Assembly (NCBI GenBank): GCA_020073615.1 | Contig: JAIQEX010000059.1 | Location: forward strand, 1 to 39,939 | Reading direction: 5' to 3' | From: Terriglobia bacterium | GTDB lineage: Bacteria > Acidobacteriota > Terriglobia > Bryobacterales > Bryobacteraceae | DNA length: 39,939 nt | In this document: positions 13,837 to 21,765 of the stretch, one piece after another | Layout of the letters: each line of letters begins with the position of its first letter | Numbering within the stretch: the first letter of the stretch is position 1 | Made by a program: the position numbers and the translations under genes | The notes under the pieces: model-generated | What the model saw: the letters and a program-made list of their open reading frames with translations, nothing else | Database searches by the model: none | What the model was told of the DNA's origin: nothing

Positions 13837-15429
13837 TTACTGCCGGAACTCGACGGAGCGCGCAAACTCCACCGCCGGATTTTCGCGGAGCTCGGCCAGC
13901 ACGCTCTCGGGCACCAGTTCGTCGGTCGAGACCACGGCCACCGCCTCCAGCGGTTCGCCGGGCGCGGCGGGGGCGTCGCGGCGGCCCAGGGAGAAGTTGG
14001 CGATGTTGATGCGGTTGCGGCCCAGCACCGTGCCCACGTGGCCGATGACCCCGGGCACGTCGCGGTTCTTCAACAGAATCAGGAACCCGGAGAGCGCCGC
14101 TTCGCAGTAGATGCCGTCCACCTGGGTAAGCCGCGGCCTTTCCAGGAAGACCGCGCCTTCCACGGTGGTCACGCCGCGGTCCGTTTCGAGTTCGAGGCGG
14201 ATGGAGTCGGTGTGCACGGAGCGCTTCTCGTGAGCCTCCGCCACGTTCCAGCCGCGCTGCCCGGCGACTTGCAGGGCGTTCACCAGGTTTACCCGCTGCG
14301 GCGTGGAGCGGCTCAGCACGCCCGCCAGGCCGGCGCTGCGCAGCAGGCTGGTATTGCCGCCGGCGATATGGCCGAAGTACGTCAGGCACACCGCGCGCGG
14401 GTTGCCCTGGGCGATGTAAGCCGCGAATGTGCCCAGCCGCTCAGCCAGCGTGGCGTAGGGCTGGAGCGCGCTGTACTGCTCCGGCGTGAGGGCCGGCATG
14501 TTCACGGCGTTGATGGCCACGCCGTGCTTCAGATACTCCACCACCTGCTCGGCGATGCGCACGCCCACGATCTCCTGCGCCTCTTCGGTGGAGCCGCCGA
14601 TGTGCGGCGTGGCAATCACGCTGTCGGTGGCGAAGGGCGGGTAGCCGGCGGGCGGCGGCTCCACCTCGAAGACGTCGAGCGCAGCGCCCGCCACCTTGCC
14701 GGAAGCGATGGCCTCGGCCAGCGCTTGCGCGTCCACCAGCTCGCCGCGCGCGCAGTTGACGATGCGCACGCCCGGTTTCATGCGCGCAAAAGCCTCGTGG
14801 GAAAGCATGCCCTGCGTTTCCGGCGTGGCGGCCACGTGAAGCGAGATGTAGTCGCTTTCCGCGTAGAGCCGCGGCAGATCCACCAGCTCCGCTCCCAGAT
14901 CCTGCGCGATCCTGGAGGTCACGTACGGATCGTGCGCCACCACGCGCATCTCGAAGGCGCGCGCGCGGCGCACCACCTCGCGGCCGATGCTGCCCAGTCC
15001 CACAATGCCCAGCGTCTTGCCGCGCAGCTCGCTGCCCAGAAATTTCTTCTTCTCCCACTTGCCGGAGCGCGTGGAGGCGCTGGCCTGCGGGATGCGGCGC
15101 GCCATGGCCAGCATAAGGGCGAGGGTGTGCTCGGCCACGGAAATCGCGTTGCCGCCGGGGGTGTTCATGACCAGCACGCCGGCCTCGGTGGCGGCGTCCA
15201 GGTCCACGTTGTCCACGCCCACGCCGGCGCGGCCGATCACGCGCAGGCGCGGCGCCTGTTGCAGCACCGCGCGGTCCACCTGCACGGCGCTGCGCACCAG
15301 CAGCGCGTCCGCGTCCGCCAGGTGGCGCGCGAACTCCTTCGGGTTGGAAACCGTGGTATGCCACCCGGGTTGGGATTGGAACAGCTCGATTCCCGCGGCG
15401 GCCAGCGGCTCGGCGATCAGGATATTCAT
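13837..15429 (-). CDS. serA: D-3-phosphoglycerate dehydrogenase
   Basis: A 530-residue cytoplasmic enzyme that oxidises 3-phosphoglycerate to 3-phosphohydroxypyruvate, the first step of serine synthesis. The Rossmann motif is GLGSIGREVVRRA, the substrate arginine is in NCARGELVD, and the catalytic histidine is in IATPHIGGST. The length and the C-terminal intervening domain plus ACT domain (NRDVPGVIGHVGTVLGRNRINIANFSLGR) show the long type-I form, which can be feedback-inhibited by serine through ACT. ATG 15429 overlaps the stop of the upstream aminotransferase as ATGA, so the two steps are made together. Confidence 0.93.
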   Translation of the reverse strand: MNILIAEPLAAAGIELFQSQPGWHTTVSNPKEFARHLADADALLVRSAVQVDRAVLQQAPRLRVIGRAGVGVDNVDLDAATEAGVLVMNTPGGNAISVAEHTLALMLAMARRIPQASASTRSGKWEKKKFLGSELRGKTLGIVGLGSIGREVVRRARAFEMRVVAHDPYVTSRIAQDLGAELVDLPRLYAESDYISLHVAATPETQGMLSHEAFARMKPGVRIVNCARGELVDAQALAEAIASGKVAGAALDVFEVEPPPAGYPPFATDSVIATPHIGGSTEEAQEIVGVRIAEQVVEYLKHGVAINAVNMPALTPEQYSALQPYATLAERLGTFAAYIAQGNPRAVCLTYFGHIAGGNTSLLRSAGLAGVLSRSTPQRVNLVNALQVAGQRGWNVAEAHEKRSVHTDSIRLELETDRGVTTVEGAVFLERPRLTQVDGIYCEAALSGFLILLKNRDVPGVIGHVGTVLGRNRINIANFSLGRRDAPAAPGEPLEAVAVVSTDELVPESVLAELRENPAVEFARSVEFRQ

Positions 15430-16592
15430 ACGGTTGCGGCGGCCGCCAGGGCGTGCGCGTACGTCTCCTGGGCGGCAGCTACGCCGGCTCCATAGGGCAC
15501 GGGGTGGCCGTTGGCGTTGAGGATGATTTCGAGGGCGGCGATGGTGGCAAACAGGTCCGCGAAATCGAAATAGCCCAGGTGCGCGATGCGGAAAATCTTC
15601 CCCTTCATGGACCCTTGCCCGTTGGCGATGATGGCTCCGAAGCGGCTGCGGAACTCCTTTACGATGACGCCCGAATCCAGGCCCGCGGGAGCTTTCACGG
15701 CGGTCACCGCGGAGCCCGGCGAACCCGGCGCGAACAGCTCCAGCCCCAATTTGCCGGCGGCGGCGCGTGTGGCCCGCGCCAGGAGCTGCGCATTCTCGAT
15801 GAGCCGCGCCATGCCCAGCCGCTTGACGTAGCGCAGCGCCTCGGCCAGCGCCAGGATCAGCGCAGTGGCCGGCGTCCAGCTCGATTCGCCCGCGTCGCCG
15901 CTCTTCTTTTCCTTCTTCAAATTGAAGTAGTAGTGCGGCAGCGTGGCCGAATCGGCAAGCTGCCACGCCTTCGGACTCACCGCCATGAACGCCAGCCCGG
16001 GCGGGATCATGAAGGCTTTCTGCGAGCCGCCGATCACCACGTCCAGGCCCCAGCCGTCGATATCGAGAGGCATGGTGCCCAGGCCGGTGATGGCATCCAC
16101 CACGAAGACGGCGCCGGTTTTGGCCACCGCCGCGGCCATCCCCCGCACGTCGTGCGCCGCGCCGGTGGAGGTCTCCGAAGCCTGCACAAAAACGCCCTTC
16201 GCCGCCGGTTCCCGCTCCAGCGCGTCGGCCACCTGCCGCGGGGTCACCACGTCGCCGTAGGGCACGGTGAGCACGTGGGCCTCGAGCCCGTAGGCTTTGG
16301 CGATCTCGGCCCAGCGCTCGCCGAATTTTCCGGCTGAACAGACCACCACCTTGTCGCCGCGGGAGAAGAGGTTGGAAACCGCGGCGTCCATGGCGCCGGT
16401 GCCCGAAGCGGCGAACAGCAGCACGTCGTGGGCCGTCCCCATGACCTCCTTGAGGTCCGCCAGGCACGAGCGGTACGCCTGCCGGAAGTCTTCCGTGCGA
16501 TGGTGTATGTCCGACGCCATCATGGCGTGCAGGGCCGGCGGGTAGAGGGGCGTCGGGCCGGGAGTCAATAAACGTTGCTTACGGATGTGCAT
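15426..16592 (-). CDS. class V aminotransferase, probable phosphoserine/serine-type aminotransferase
   Basis: A 388-residue PLP enzyme of the alanine-glyoxylate/serine-pyruvate aminotransferase group. It begins MHIRKQRLLTPGPTPLYPPAL. The PLP aspartate region is VFVVDAITGLG, and the Schiff-base lysine is in VIGGSQKAFMIPPGLAF. Overlap by four bases with serA suggests it supplies the second step of serine synthesis, phosphohydroxypyruvate to phosphoserine, as some members of this family do; a serine-glyoxylate role is the alternative. ATG 16592 is chosen on family alignment; the 31-bp gap to the divergent yqeY gene must contain both promoters. Confidence 0.82.
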   Translation of the reverse strand: MHIRKQRLLTPGPTPLYPPALHAMMASDIHHRTEDFRQAYRSCLADLKEVMGTAHDVLLFAASGTGAMDAAVSNLFSRGDKVVVCSAGKFGERWAEIAKAYGLEAHVLTVPYGDVVTPRQVADALEREPAAKGVFVQASETSTGAAHDVRGMAAAVAKTGAVFVVDAITGLGTMPLDIDGWGLDVVIGGSQKAFMIPPGLAFMAVSPKAWQLADSATLPHYYFNLKKEKKSGDAGESSWTPATALILALAEALRYVKRLGMARLIENAQLLARATRAAAGKLGLELFAPGSPGSAVTAVKAPAGLDSGVIVKEFRSRFGAIIANGQGSMKGKIFRIAHLGYFDFADLFATIAALEIILNANGHPVPYGAGVAAAQETYAHALAAAATV

Positions 16593-16623
16593 CTGGCAGG
16601 ATAGTCCTCTAGAATAGCAGATC

Positions 16624-17070
16624 ATGCCCCTCATTGATCGGGTGCAGCAGGACATGGTTGCGGCCATGAAGAGCCGGAGCGAGGCACGCCTCAGCGCGCT
16701 GCGCATGATCAAGGCCGCGCTCATGAAGCAGAAGGTGGATTCGCCCCAGCCGCTCGACGAAGCGGCCGAGATGCAGGTGCTCAAGTCGCTGGTGAAGCAG
16801 CGCATCGACGCCGCCGAGGCGTTCCGCAAGGCGGGGCGCACCGAGCAGGCGGAGAAGGAAGAGGCTGAGCGCGCGCTCATCGAAGCCTACCTGCCCGCCG
16901 CGGCGACCGATGCCGAGGTGGATGCCGCCATCGCCGCGGCCATGGCCGAGACCGGCGCCACCGCGCTCAAGCAGATGGGCGCGGTGATGAAGGCGGTTCA
17001 GGCTAAGCTAAAGGGAAAGACCGTGGACGGCAAGGCGCTGAGCGATAAAGTGAGGTCGAGATTACAATGA
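16624..17070 (+). CDS. GatB/YqeY domain protein
   Basis: A 148-residue helical protein of the YqeY family. It begins MPLIDRVQQDMVAAMKSRSEARLSALRMIKAALMKQKVD. The middle AERALIEAYLPAAATDAEVDAAI and the C-terminal MGAVMKAVQAKLKGKTVDGKALSDKV are the standard family blocks. YqeY resembles the tail of GatB of the tRNA-dependent amidotransferase, but a freestanding role is not settled. The stop overlaps the start of the OPT transporter as ATGA. Confidence 0.88.
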   Translation: MPLIDRVQQDMVAAMKSRSEARLSALRMIKAALMKQKVDSPQPLDEAAEMQVLKSLVKQRIDAAEAFRKAGRTEQAEKEEAERALIEAYLPAAATDAEVDAAIAAAMAETGATALKQMGAVMKAVQAKLKGKTVDGKALSDKVRSRLQ

Positions 17071-19088
17071 CGCCAACCAAGGAAAAACAGTTCCGGTCGT
17101 ACGTGCCGGACAAAACCGACATGCGCGAGTTCACGTTTCGCGCCATCCTGTTGGGGCTGGTGATGACCGTGATCCTGGGGGCGGCGAACCTCTACCTGGG
17201 GTTGCGCGCGGGCATGACCATCGCCGCCACGTATCCCGCGGCGGTCATCGGCATGGCGGTGTTGCGGCTGATGAAGGGCTCGATTCTGGAAGAGAACATG
17301 GCCCGAACCATCGGCTCGATCGGCGAATCGGTGGCGGCCGGAGCGGTGTTCACCATTCCGGCGTTCGTGCTGTCGGGCGTCTGGCCGGCGTTCGACCTGG
17401 CCAACGGCTACTGGAAATCGGTGGCCCTGATGGCCGTGGGCGGCACCCTCGGCATCCTGTTTGTGACGCTGCTGCGCCGGGTGATGGTGGAAGACCCCGA
17501 TCTCCCGTTCCCCGAATCGGTGGCGGCGTCGGAGATCCATAAGGCCGGCCAGCAGGGCGCCAAGGCGGCCCAGATCCTGTTCGCCAACATGGGCATCGGT
17601 GCGGTGGTTTATTTCCTAGGGGCGATCAACGTATTTGCCGCCAGCCGGGACTTCCTGGTGCACGTGGGGGAGTTGGGAAAGAGCCTAGTCAAGCTGGCCC
17701 GCGCTCCGAACGCGCCCACGGTGCCGGCGGGCGCTATGTCGACTTTTTCGGCCCCGGCCATCAGCCCGGCGTACATCGGCGTGGGCTACATCATCGGGCC
17801 GCGGCTGGGCGCGCTCAACTTCGCCGGCGGCGTTTTCGCCTGGGGACTGCTGGTGCCGCTGCTGGCCTTCTTTATGGGGCCGCAACTGGCGCCCAACGTC
17901 ACCGATGAGCACGGCTGGGCGGGGGTGGCCGGTGCCATCTGGTTCCACATCGTGCGGCCCATCGCGGTGGGCGGCATGCTGGTCGGCGCGTCGTTCACGC
18001 TGTTCCGCATGCGCAAGAACCTGGGCATCGGCATGAAGCGCGCGGTGGCCGACCTGAAGAAGTCGGCGGCGGGCCACGCGGCCACCAGCCGCACGCAGCG
18101 CGACTTGTCGAGCAAGGTGGTGTTCGGCGGCCTGGGGGTGGTGTTCCTGTGCATGATCGCGCTGTATTTCTACTTCTCCGGGGTCATTGCCGGCGCGGTG
18201 GTGGCGGCCGTCGTCATGATCGTGCTCGGCTTCTTTTTTGCCGCCGTCTCGGGCAACCTGGTGGGCATGATCGGCTCCTCCAACAACCCGGTCTCCGGCC
18301 TGACGCTGTGCACGCTGGTGGTGGCGGCGCTGCTGATGATCGCCATCGGGCTGCACGGCAACGCGGGCATTGCGGCGGTGCTGGGCGTGGCGGCGGTGGT
18401 TTGCGTCTCGTCGGCGGTGGCCGGCGAGATGCTGCAAGACCTGAAGGCGGGACACATCCTGGGCGGCACGCCGTCGAAGATGCAGATCGGCGACCTGTTC
18501 GGCATCGCGGTTTCGAGCATGGCGCTGTTCTTCCCGCTGATGTGGCTGCACCGCGCCTACACTTTCGGCACGCCGCAGCTTTCGGCGCCGCAGGCGGGCC
18601 TGATGGCCTCTCTCGCGCAGGGCATCGTGGGCGGAAACATGGCGTGGCCGCTGGTGGTGGTGGGCATCATGATGGGCTTCGGACTGATTCTGATCGAGGT
18701 GCGCAGCCCCATGCTGTTCTCGGTGGGGATGTACCTGCCGCTGGAGACCACGTTCGCCATTTTCGTGGGCGGCGTTTTCCGCTGGCTGACGGACAAGTTC
18801 CGCAACCGCGGCGACTTCAACGACGCGCAGAAGGCGCGCATCGAAAACGCCGGCGTGCTGACGGCCTCGGGGCTGATCGCGGGCGAGGCGCTGTGCGGCC
18901 TGGTGGTGGCCGGCTTCCGCGCGGCGGAGAAGAGCAAGGGCCAGTTGATTCTGCCGGACGCCACCTGGTCCGGCACGGGATGGCTATCGATTCTGGTGCT
19001 GCTGGGGCTGGCGGTGCTGATGATCCGCCTGCCGCTGCGCAATGCCGGCCGCCCCGACGAACCCGCGCCGCCGACGGCCATCATGTAA
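17067..19088 (+). CDS. OPT-family oligopeptide transporter
   Basis: A 673-residue inner-membrane protein with about 14-16 hydrophobic segments. It starts FTFRAILLGLVMTVILGAANLYLGLRAGMTIAATYPAAVIGMA, the signature first helices of OPT transporters, and has SSNNPVSGLTL and GSIGESVAAGAVFTIPAF in later segments. OPT proteins take up small peptides or metal-chelates by proton symport; the cargo here is not predictable. It is translationally coupled to the YqeY gene upstream. Confidence 0.9.
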   Translation: MTPTKEKQFRSYVPDKTDMREFTFRAILLGLVMTVILGAANLYLGLRAGMTIAATYPAAVIGMAVLRLMKGSILEENMARTIGSIGESVAAGAVFTIPAFVLSGVWPAFDLANGYWKSVALMAVGGTLGILFVTLLRRVMVEDPDLPFPESVAASEIHKAGQQGAKAAQILFANMGIGAVVYFLGAINVFAASRDFLVHVGELGKSLVKLARAPNAPTVPAGAMSTFSAPAISPAYIGVGYIIGPRLGALNFAGGVFAWGLLVPLLAFFMGPQLAPNVTDEHGWAGVAGAIWFHIVRPIAVGGMLVGASFTLFRMRKNLGIGMKRAVADLKKSAAGHAATSRTQRDLSSKVVFGGLGVVFLCMIALYFYFSGVIAGAVVAAVVMIVLGFFFAAVSGNLVGMIGSSNNPVSGLTLCTLVVAALLMIAIGLHGNAGIAAVLGVAAVVCVSSAVAGEMLQDLKAGHILGGTPSKMQIGDLFGIAVSSMALFFPLMWLHRAYTFGTPQLSAPQAGLMASLAQGIVGGNMAWPLVVVGIMMGFGLILIEVRSPMLFSVGMYLPLETTFAIFVGGVFRWLTDKFRNRGDFNDAQKARIENAGVLTASGLIAGEALCGLVVAGFRAAEKSKGQLILPDATWSGTGWLSILVLLGLAVLMIRLPLRNAGRPDEPAPPTAIM

Positions 19089-19090
19089 AC

Positions 19091-19360
19091 ATGCGGCCCG
19101 CCGACACATCGCCCGAAGCGTGGAAGGTGTTCATCGGCCTGATGTCGAAGATGACGCCCGCGGAAAAGCTGCGGCGCACGATGGAATACTCGGAGATGAT
19201 CCGTCTCGCCGGAGAAGCGGGACTTCGTCAGGCTTACCCGCTGGCGGGCGATCGTGAGATTTTCCTGCGCAACGCCCGCCGCCGCCTGGGCCCGGGATTG
19301 TTTCGCAGGGTCTATGGTGCCGAGCTTCAGGACGATGGATCCGCTCAGCGAAGCTCTTAG
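19091..19360 (+). CDS. small protein of unknown function upstream of a nucleotidyltransferase
   Basis: An 89-residue soluble protein starting MRPADTSPEAWKVFIGLMSKMTPAEKLRRTMEYSEMIR and continuing REIFLRNARRRLGPGLFRRVYG. It is helical, charged and has no membrane segment. I do not recognise a named domain. It begins two bases after the OPT stop and its last 26 bases overlap the nucleotidyltransferase start at 19335. Such a small helical partner directly before a minimal nucleotidyltransferase recalls toxin-antitoxin modules, which is inference only. Confidence 0.65.
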   Translation: MRPADTSPEAWKVFIGLMSKMTPAEKLRRTMEYSEMIRLAGEAGLRQAYPLAGDREIFLRNARRRLGPGLFRRVYGAELQDDGSAQRSS

Positions 19361-19913
19361 CCTCGTCAAAGCGGCGCTCGAACAGGTCGGAATCCGCTAC
19401 GCTGTTGGCGGTTCCGTGGCTTCGTCGACGCGCGGCATCGCGCGTGCCACGGTGGACGTGGACCTGGTGGCGGCGATCCACCCGGCGCAGACGGAGGCTC
19501 TGGCCAAGGCGCTCGGTGCGGATTGGTATGCCGATCCGGCAATGATCCGGAGCGCCCTGCAAGCGGGCCGGTCGTTTAACGTGATTCATATCCGTACCGC
19601 ACAAAAGGTTGACATCTTCCCAGCGATGACCGATTTCGATGACGCACAGTTGGAACGGGCCACGGTGGTTCCCCTGGGCGCCGAACGGATTCCCTGTCCG
19701 GTGGCAACGGCCGAGGACATCCTGCTGGCTAAGCTACAGTGGTATCGGGACGGCGGAGAGGTCTCCGACCGGCAATGGTACGACATCACCGGAATCGTGG
19801 AAACGAATCCGGCGCTCGATATGCCATACCTGGAATCGTGGGCCGCACGGCTCGGGGTCGGACGCCTGCTCGCCAAGGCATTGGCGGACGCGGAGCGGGA
19901 ACCGCGGCGATAG
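19335..19913 (+). CDS. minimal nucleotidyltransferase-fold protein
   Basis: A 192-residue protein with the nucleotidyltransferase hallmark: GGSVASSTRGIARATVDVDLVAAI gives the GS loop and a D-x-D metal motif, and QKVDIFPAM gives the third acidic residue. VATAEDILLAKLQWYRDGGE...RQWYDITGIV follows, as in AbiEii/DUF6036-type proteins. Related enzymes act as toxins that add nucleotides to tRNA or proteins, or as antitoxins. It overlaps the small gene upstream and is convergent with a decayed HEPN gene five bases away. The start MDPLSEAL at 19335 is chosen on fold alignment. Confidence 0.75.
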   Translation: MDPLSEALSLVKAALEQVGIRYAVGGSVASSTRGIARATVDVDLVAAIHPAQTEALAKALGADWYADPAMIRSALQAGRSFNVIHIRTAQKVDIFPAMTDFDDAQLERATVVPLGAERIPCPVATAEDILLAKLQWYRDGGEVSDRQWYDITGIVETNPALDMPYLESWAARLGVGRLLAKALADAEREPRR

Positions 19914-19918
19914 CCGCG

Positions 19919-20273
19919 CTATCGCCGATCTTTCTCGAGCAGCGACAGGAGATAGTCGTTCGCTATGCCCTGATTGCGAATGGCCCGCCGACTCGAGAAG
20001 GCCTGTTGCACCAGATCTATCTGCTGGAGAACTTCGATGCGCGACCACTGCGTGGCATTGTCGTAGTCCCGGTATGCCGATCTTCATAAAGTCGATTAAA
20101 CGCTTTGGCCACGCTCCGAAGGTGAGCAACGACGGCGGCATCTGCGCCTGGAGATGAAAAAGGGCGTAGTACGCAGTGGAAATCGCCCTCCGCAGACTGG
20201 CTTGACGAGGCCGCCCGGGTTCACGCCTGGCGAGGTGCACTGCCTGTTCGAGCAGGTCGTCCGGGAACGCCAT
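19919..20273 (-). pseudogene. frameshifted HEPN-domain gene
   Basis: The first ~42 residues from ATG 20273 (MAFPDDLLEQAVHLAR...ASLRRAISTAYYALFHLQ) are a good HEPN start. The frame then leaves the family. A second frame holds VAHLRSVAKAFNRLYEDRH, and a third holds RDYDNATQWSRIEVLQQIDLVQQAFSSRRAIRN followed by YLLSLLEKDRR and a stop at 19919, which are the expected middle and C-terminal parts. At least two frameshifts and probably a small deletion have inactivated it. HEPN proteins are often RNases or partners of nucleotidyltransferases. It follows the 91-residue gene upstream by 46 bases. Confidence 0.7.
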
Positions 20274-20319
20274 CGGTCATGCCCACGTGGGTTCCCTGAG
20301 AACAGCTTGCTCAGACTTG

Positions 20320-20595
20320 CTACGAAACCTCAAATACGGAACGAGCCCCCATATTGAGGGGATCGACCTTCTCAGAAATGAGCGCTTCGACCCGGCCCGC
20401 CACCTTGCGGAGGCGGCGTGGCGTGCTTGCCTGGTCCGACAAGAGAACCCTGAGATAAACGGCCTCGTCTCCCGACCAGTCGTTTTTGATCGAATAGCGG
20501 ATTCGCACCACGTCCGGCGCGAGCATCCGCTCGACCTCGGCGATAGCCGCGGCGAACTTCTCCGGATAGGCGACTCCCCTTGGAACGATAGGCAC
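20320..20595 (-). CDS. hypothetical protein upstream of the HEPN remnant
   Basis: A 91-residue protein from GTG 20595 (MPIVPRGVAYPEKFAAAIAEVERML...VVRIRYSIKNDWSGDEAVYLRVLLSDQ). It is alpha/beta with no membrane segment. I do not recognise the family with certainty. The order, a ~90-residue protein then a HEPN protein on the same strand, recurs in Acidobacteria as I remember it, and suggests a two-gene toxin-antitoxin-like unit of which only this half remains intact. Confidence 0.55.
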   Translation of the reverse strand: MPIVPRGVAYPEKFAAAIAEVERMLAPDVVRIRYSIKNDWSGDEAVYLRVLLSDQASTPRRLRKVAGRVEALISEKVDPLNMGARSVFEVS

Positions 20596-20614
20596 AATCC
20601 CATTATCCCCCGGC

Positions 20615-20690
20615 TCAGCCTTTATAGACCTTCCAGAAAACCTCGCGGAATCTGGCCATGTCGGTGCCGATGCCGGTGCCGATGTGGATT
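20615..20690 (-). pseudogene. duplicated 3' end of the HisC-like aminotransferase gene
   Basis: On the minus strand this encodes IHIGTGIGTDMARFREVFW then KVYKG and a stop. The intact aminotransferase ends VSIGTDADMAKFREVFW then KVYKG. At DNA level 20615-20684 matches 21766-21829 closely, including a 23-base identical run, with one short GGTGCC-type expansion. Only about 24 codons are present. The two copies flank the AbiGi remnant and the HigBA pair in direct orientation. Confidence 0.65.
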
Positions 20691-20710
20691 GTATGGTAGC
20701 TGTAGTTGGT

Positions 20711-20881
20711 ATGGCATCGCAGCGATTCGTCTCGCAGGATTTGACGCACTTCGTGGGCCGAGGGTTGGCGCAAGAGCGTCAGTACCAGTTGTTGCGAACG
20801 ATTCTCAAAGAAAAACGGTTACGTGCGCGATCCAGAGACTCCGAGGTGGGCAGGGTATGTGCTACAGACTCGCCCGTCTAA
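20711..20881 (+). pseudogene. N-terminal remnant of an AbiGi-like abortive infection gene
   Basis: The frame from ATG 20711 reads MASQRFVSQDLTHFVGRG, then LAQERQYQLLRTILKEKR. This matches my recollection of the start of AbiGi-type putative phage-resistance proteins (QRFV-x-x-LTHFVGR, LL-x-x-IL). After about 36 residues the match is lost and the frame stops at 20881; the expected ~200 further residues are absent. It is therefore a broken fragment. Nothing gene-like was recognised in 20882-21030. Confidence 0.45.
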
Positions 20882-21030
20882 TTCGGTTCCGCCGCGATTT
20901 TTCTCGCTACCATGGCGAGGTCGTGTTCGGGTGAGCAAGGCACGGACCGGGACGGCCGCAGTGGCCGAAGATCTCCGCCGCTCGTCGCCACTGGAACGGA
21001 CTGCTTCACCGTTCGATGCCGCCGAGCGTT

Positions 21031-21351
21031 TCAGGAGACGTGCAACGCCGGGGCGTGGTGTCTATCCCGATGGGGCTTTACGACGATCTCTACGTCCTGA
21101 TTGAGCGCCACCAGGAAATGCAGAAGACGTTCTACGGAGAACTGGCGGAATTCTCCGCGCAGCATGTTGGATACGTCCGGTTGGCGGATTCCTAACAAGC
21201 CGGCCATCTCGATCTGTTTCAAACGCCGTCGTTTCCTGATCGTGTCAATCTTGAACACAAGCTGCGCTTTGACCAAATGCTCTTCCGCATTCGGCACGCC
21301 GAGATCATGGAACACATTGCCGCTTCCGGCCTGGTATCCTTTCGTGCTCAT
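21031..21351 (-). CDS. Xre-type antitoxin, HigA-like
   Basis: A 106-residue protein with an HTH domain in the second half: KAQLVFKIDTIRKRRRLKQIEMAGLLGIRQPDVSNMLRGEFRQFSVERLLHFLVALNQDVEIVVK. The N-terminal ~30 residues are a likely flexible toxin-binding segment. ATG 21351 overlaps the stop of the upstream toxin gene as ATGA. Toxin-first order with an HTH antitoxin second is the higBA layout. It should also bind the 20-bp palindrome upstream of the operon. Confidence 0.8.
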   Translation of the reverse strand: MSTKGYQAGSGNVFHDLGVPNAEEHLVKAQLVFKIDTIRKRRRLKQIEMAGLLGIRQPDVSNMLRGEFRQFSVERLLHFLVALNQDVEIVVKPHRDRHHAPALHVS

Positions 21352-21698
21352 CGCTCACTCTCCCTCGCAATCCGGTCAGCTTCCCGCAGCCGTTGCCGAA
21401 TCAGTTCGACGTCCCGCCGCGGCGTCTCACGTCCAGCCTTCGATTTCTTCTGACAGGCGTGAAGGACGTACACAGCCCCCGCGAACCGAACGGTGTATAC
21501 CGCGCGAAACGTGTCGCCGCGAAAGTCCCGGATCACTTCCAGAACCCCCGCCCCGCCGAAGCCGCTCAACGTCTTCGTGTCGCGGTGTTTGCCGGCGCGC
21601 TGAGCTACATACAAGGCATACCCCATGTGATCCTGTACAGGCTCGGGGAACCCGCGCAAATCCTTGCGGCTTGACCCGACCCAAATCAGCGGTTTCAA
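21348..21698 (-). CDS. RelE/ParE-fold toxin, HigB/Gp49-like
   Basis: A 116-residue protein: MKPLIWVGSSRKDLRGFPEPVQDHMGYALYVAQRAGKHRDTKTLSGFGGAGVLEVIRDFRGDTFRAVYTVRFAGAVYVLHACQKKSKAGRETP in outline carries the phage Gp49-like/HigB landmarks (K-L-x-GFGGAGVLE, FRAVYTV, YVLHAFQKKS-type run). Such toxins cut mRNA on the ribosome. The first codon is TTG 21698; it overlaps the stop of a 7-codon leader frame (21718-21695, MSERPVF) as TTGA, so starting may depend on coupling to the leader. Confidence 0.82.
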   Translation of the reverse strand: MKPLIWVGSSRKDLRGFPEPVQDHMGYALYVAQRAGKHRDTKTLSGFGGAGVLEVIRDFRGDTFRAVYTVRFAGAVYVLHACQKKSKAGRETPRRDVELIRQRLREADRIARESER

Positions 21699-21718
21699 AA
21701 GACGGGCCTTTCGCTCAT
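21695..21718 (-). CDS. possible 7-codon leader peptide of higB
   Basis: ATG 21718 opens MSERPVF and stops at TGA 21697-21695, overlapping the higB TTG start. No strong ribosome-binding site of its own is visible. A role in translational coupling is inference; it could also be chance. Confidence 0.3.
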   Translation of the reverse strand: MSERPVF

Positions 21719-21729
21719 CGCCGAGCCGC

Positions 21730-21749
21730 GTATAGTGAATTCACTATAC
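21730..21749. promoter_or_regulatory. 20-bp perfect palindrome, higBA operator
   Basis: GTATAGTGAATTCACTATAC is identical to its own reverse complement and lies 31 bp upstream of the higB start. It contains TATAGT on both strands, a -10-like sequence. Xre-type antitoxins commonly bind such symmetric sites over their own promoter. Confidence 0.7.
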
Positions 21750-21765
21750 CAGGTCTCGGGGACAA

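Noticed and set aside
13729-15495. 588-codon plus-strand open frame opposite serA
   Set aside because: Histidine/arginine-rich shadow of the strongly conserved SerA frame.
20823-21104. Plus-strand frame starting MRDPETPRWAGYVLQTRPSN after the AbiGi-like remnant
   Set aside because: The first residues look protein-like and could be further debris, but the frame soon becomes low-complexity arginine-rich and no family was recognised.
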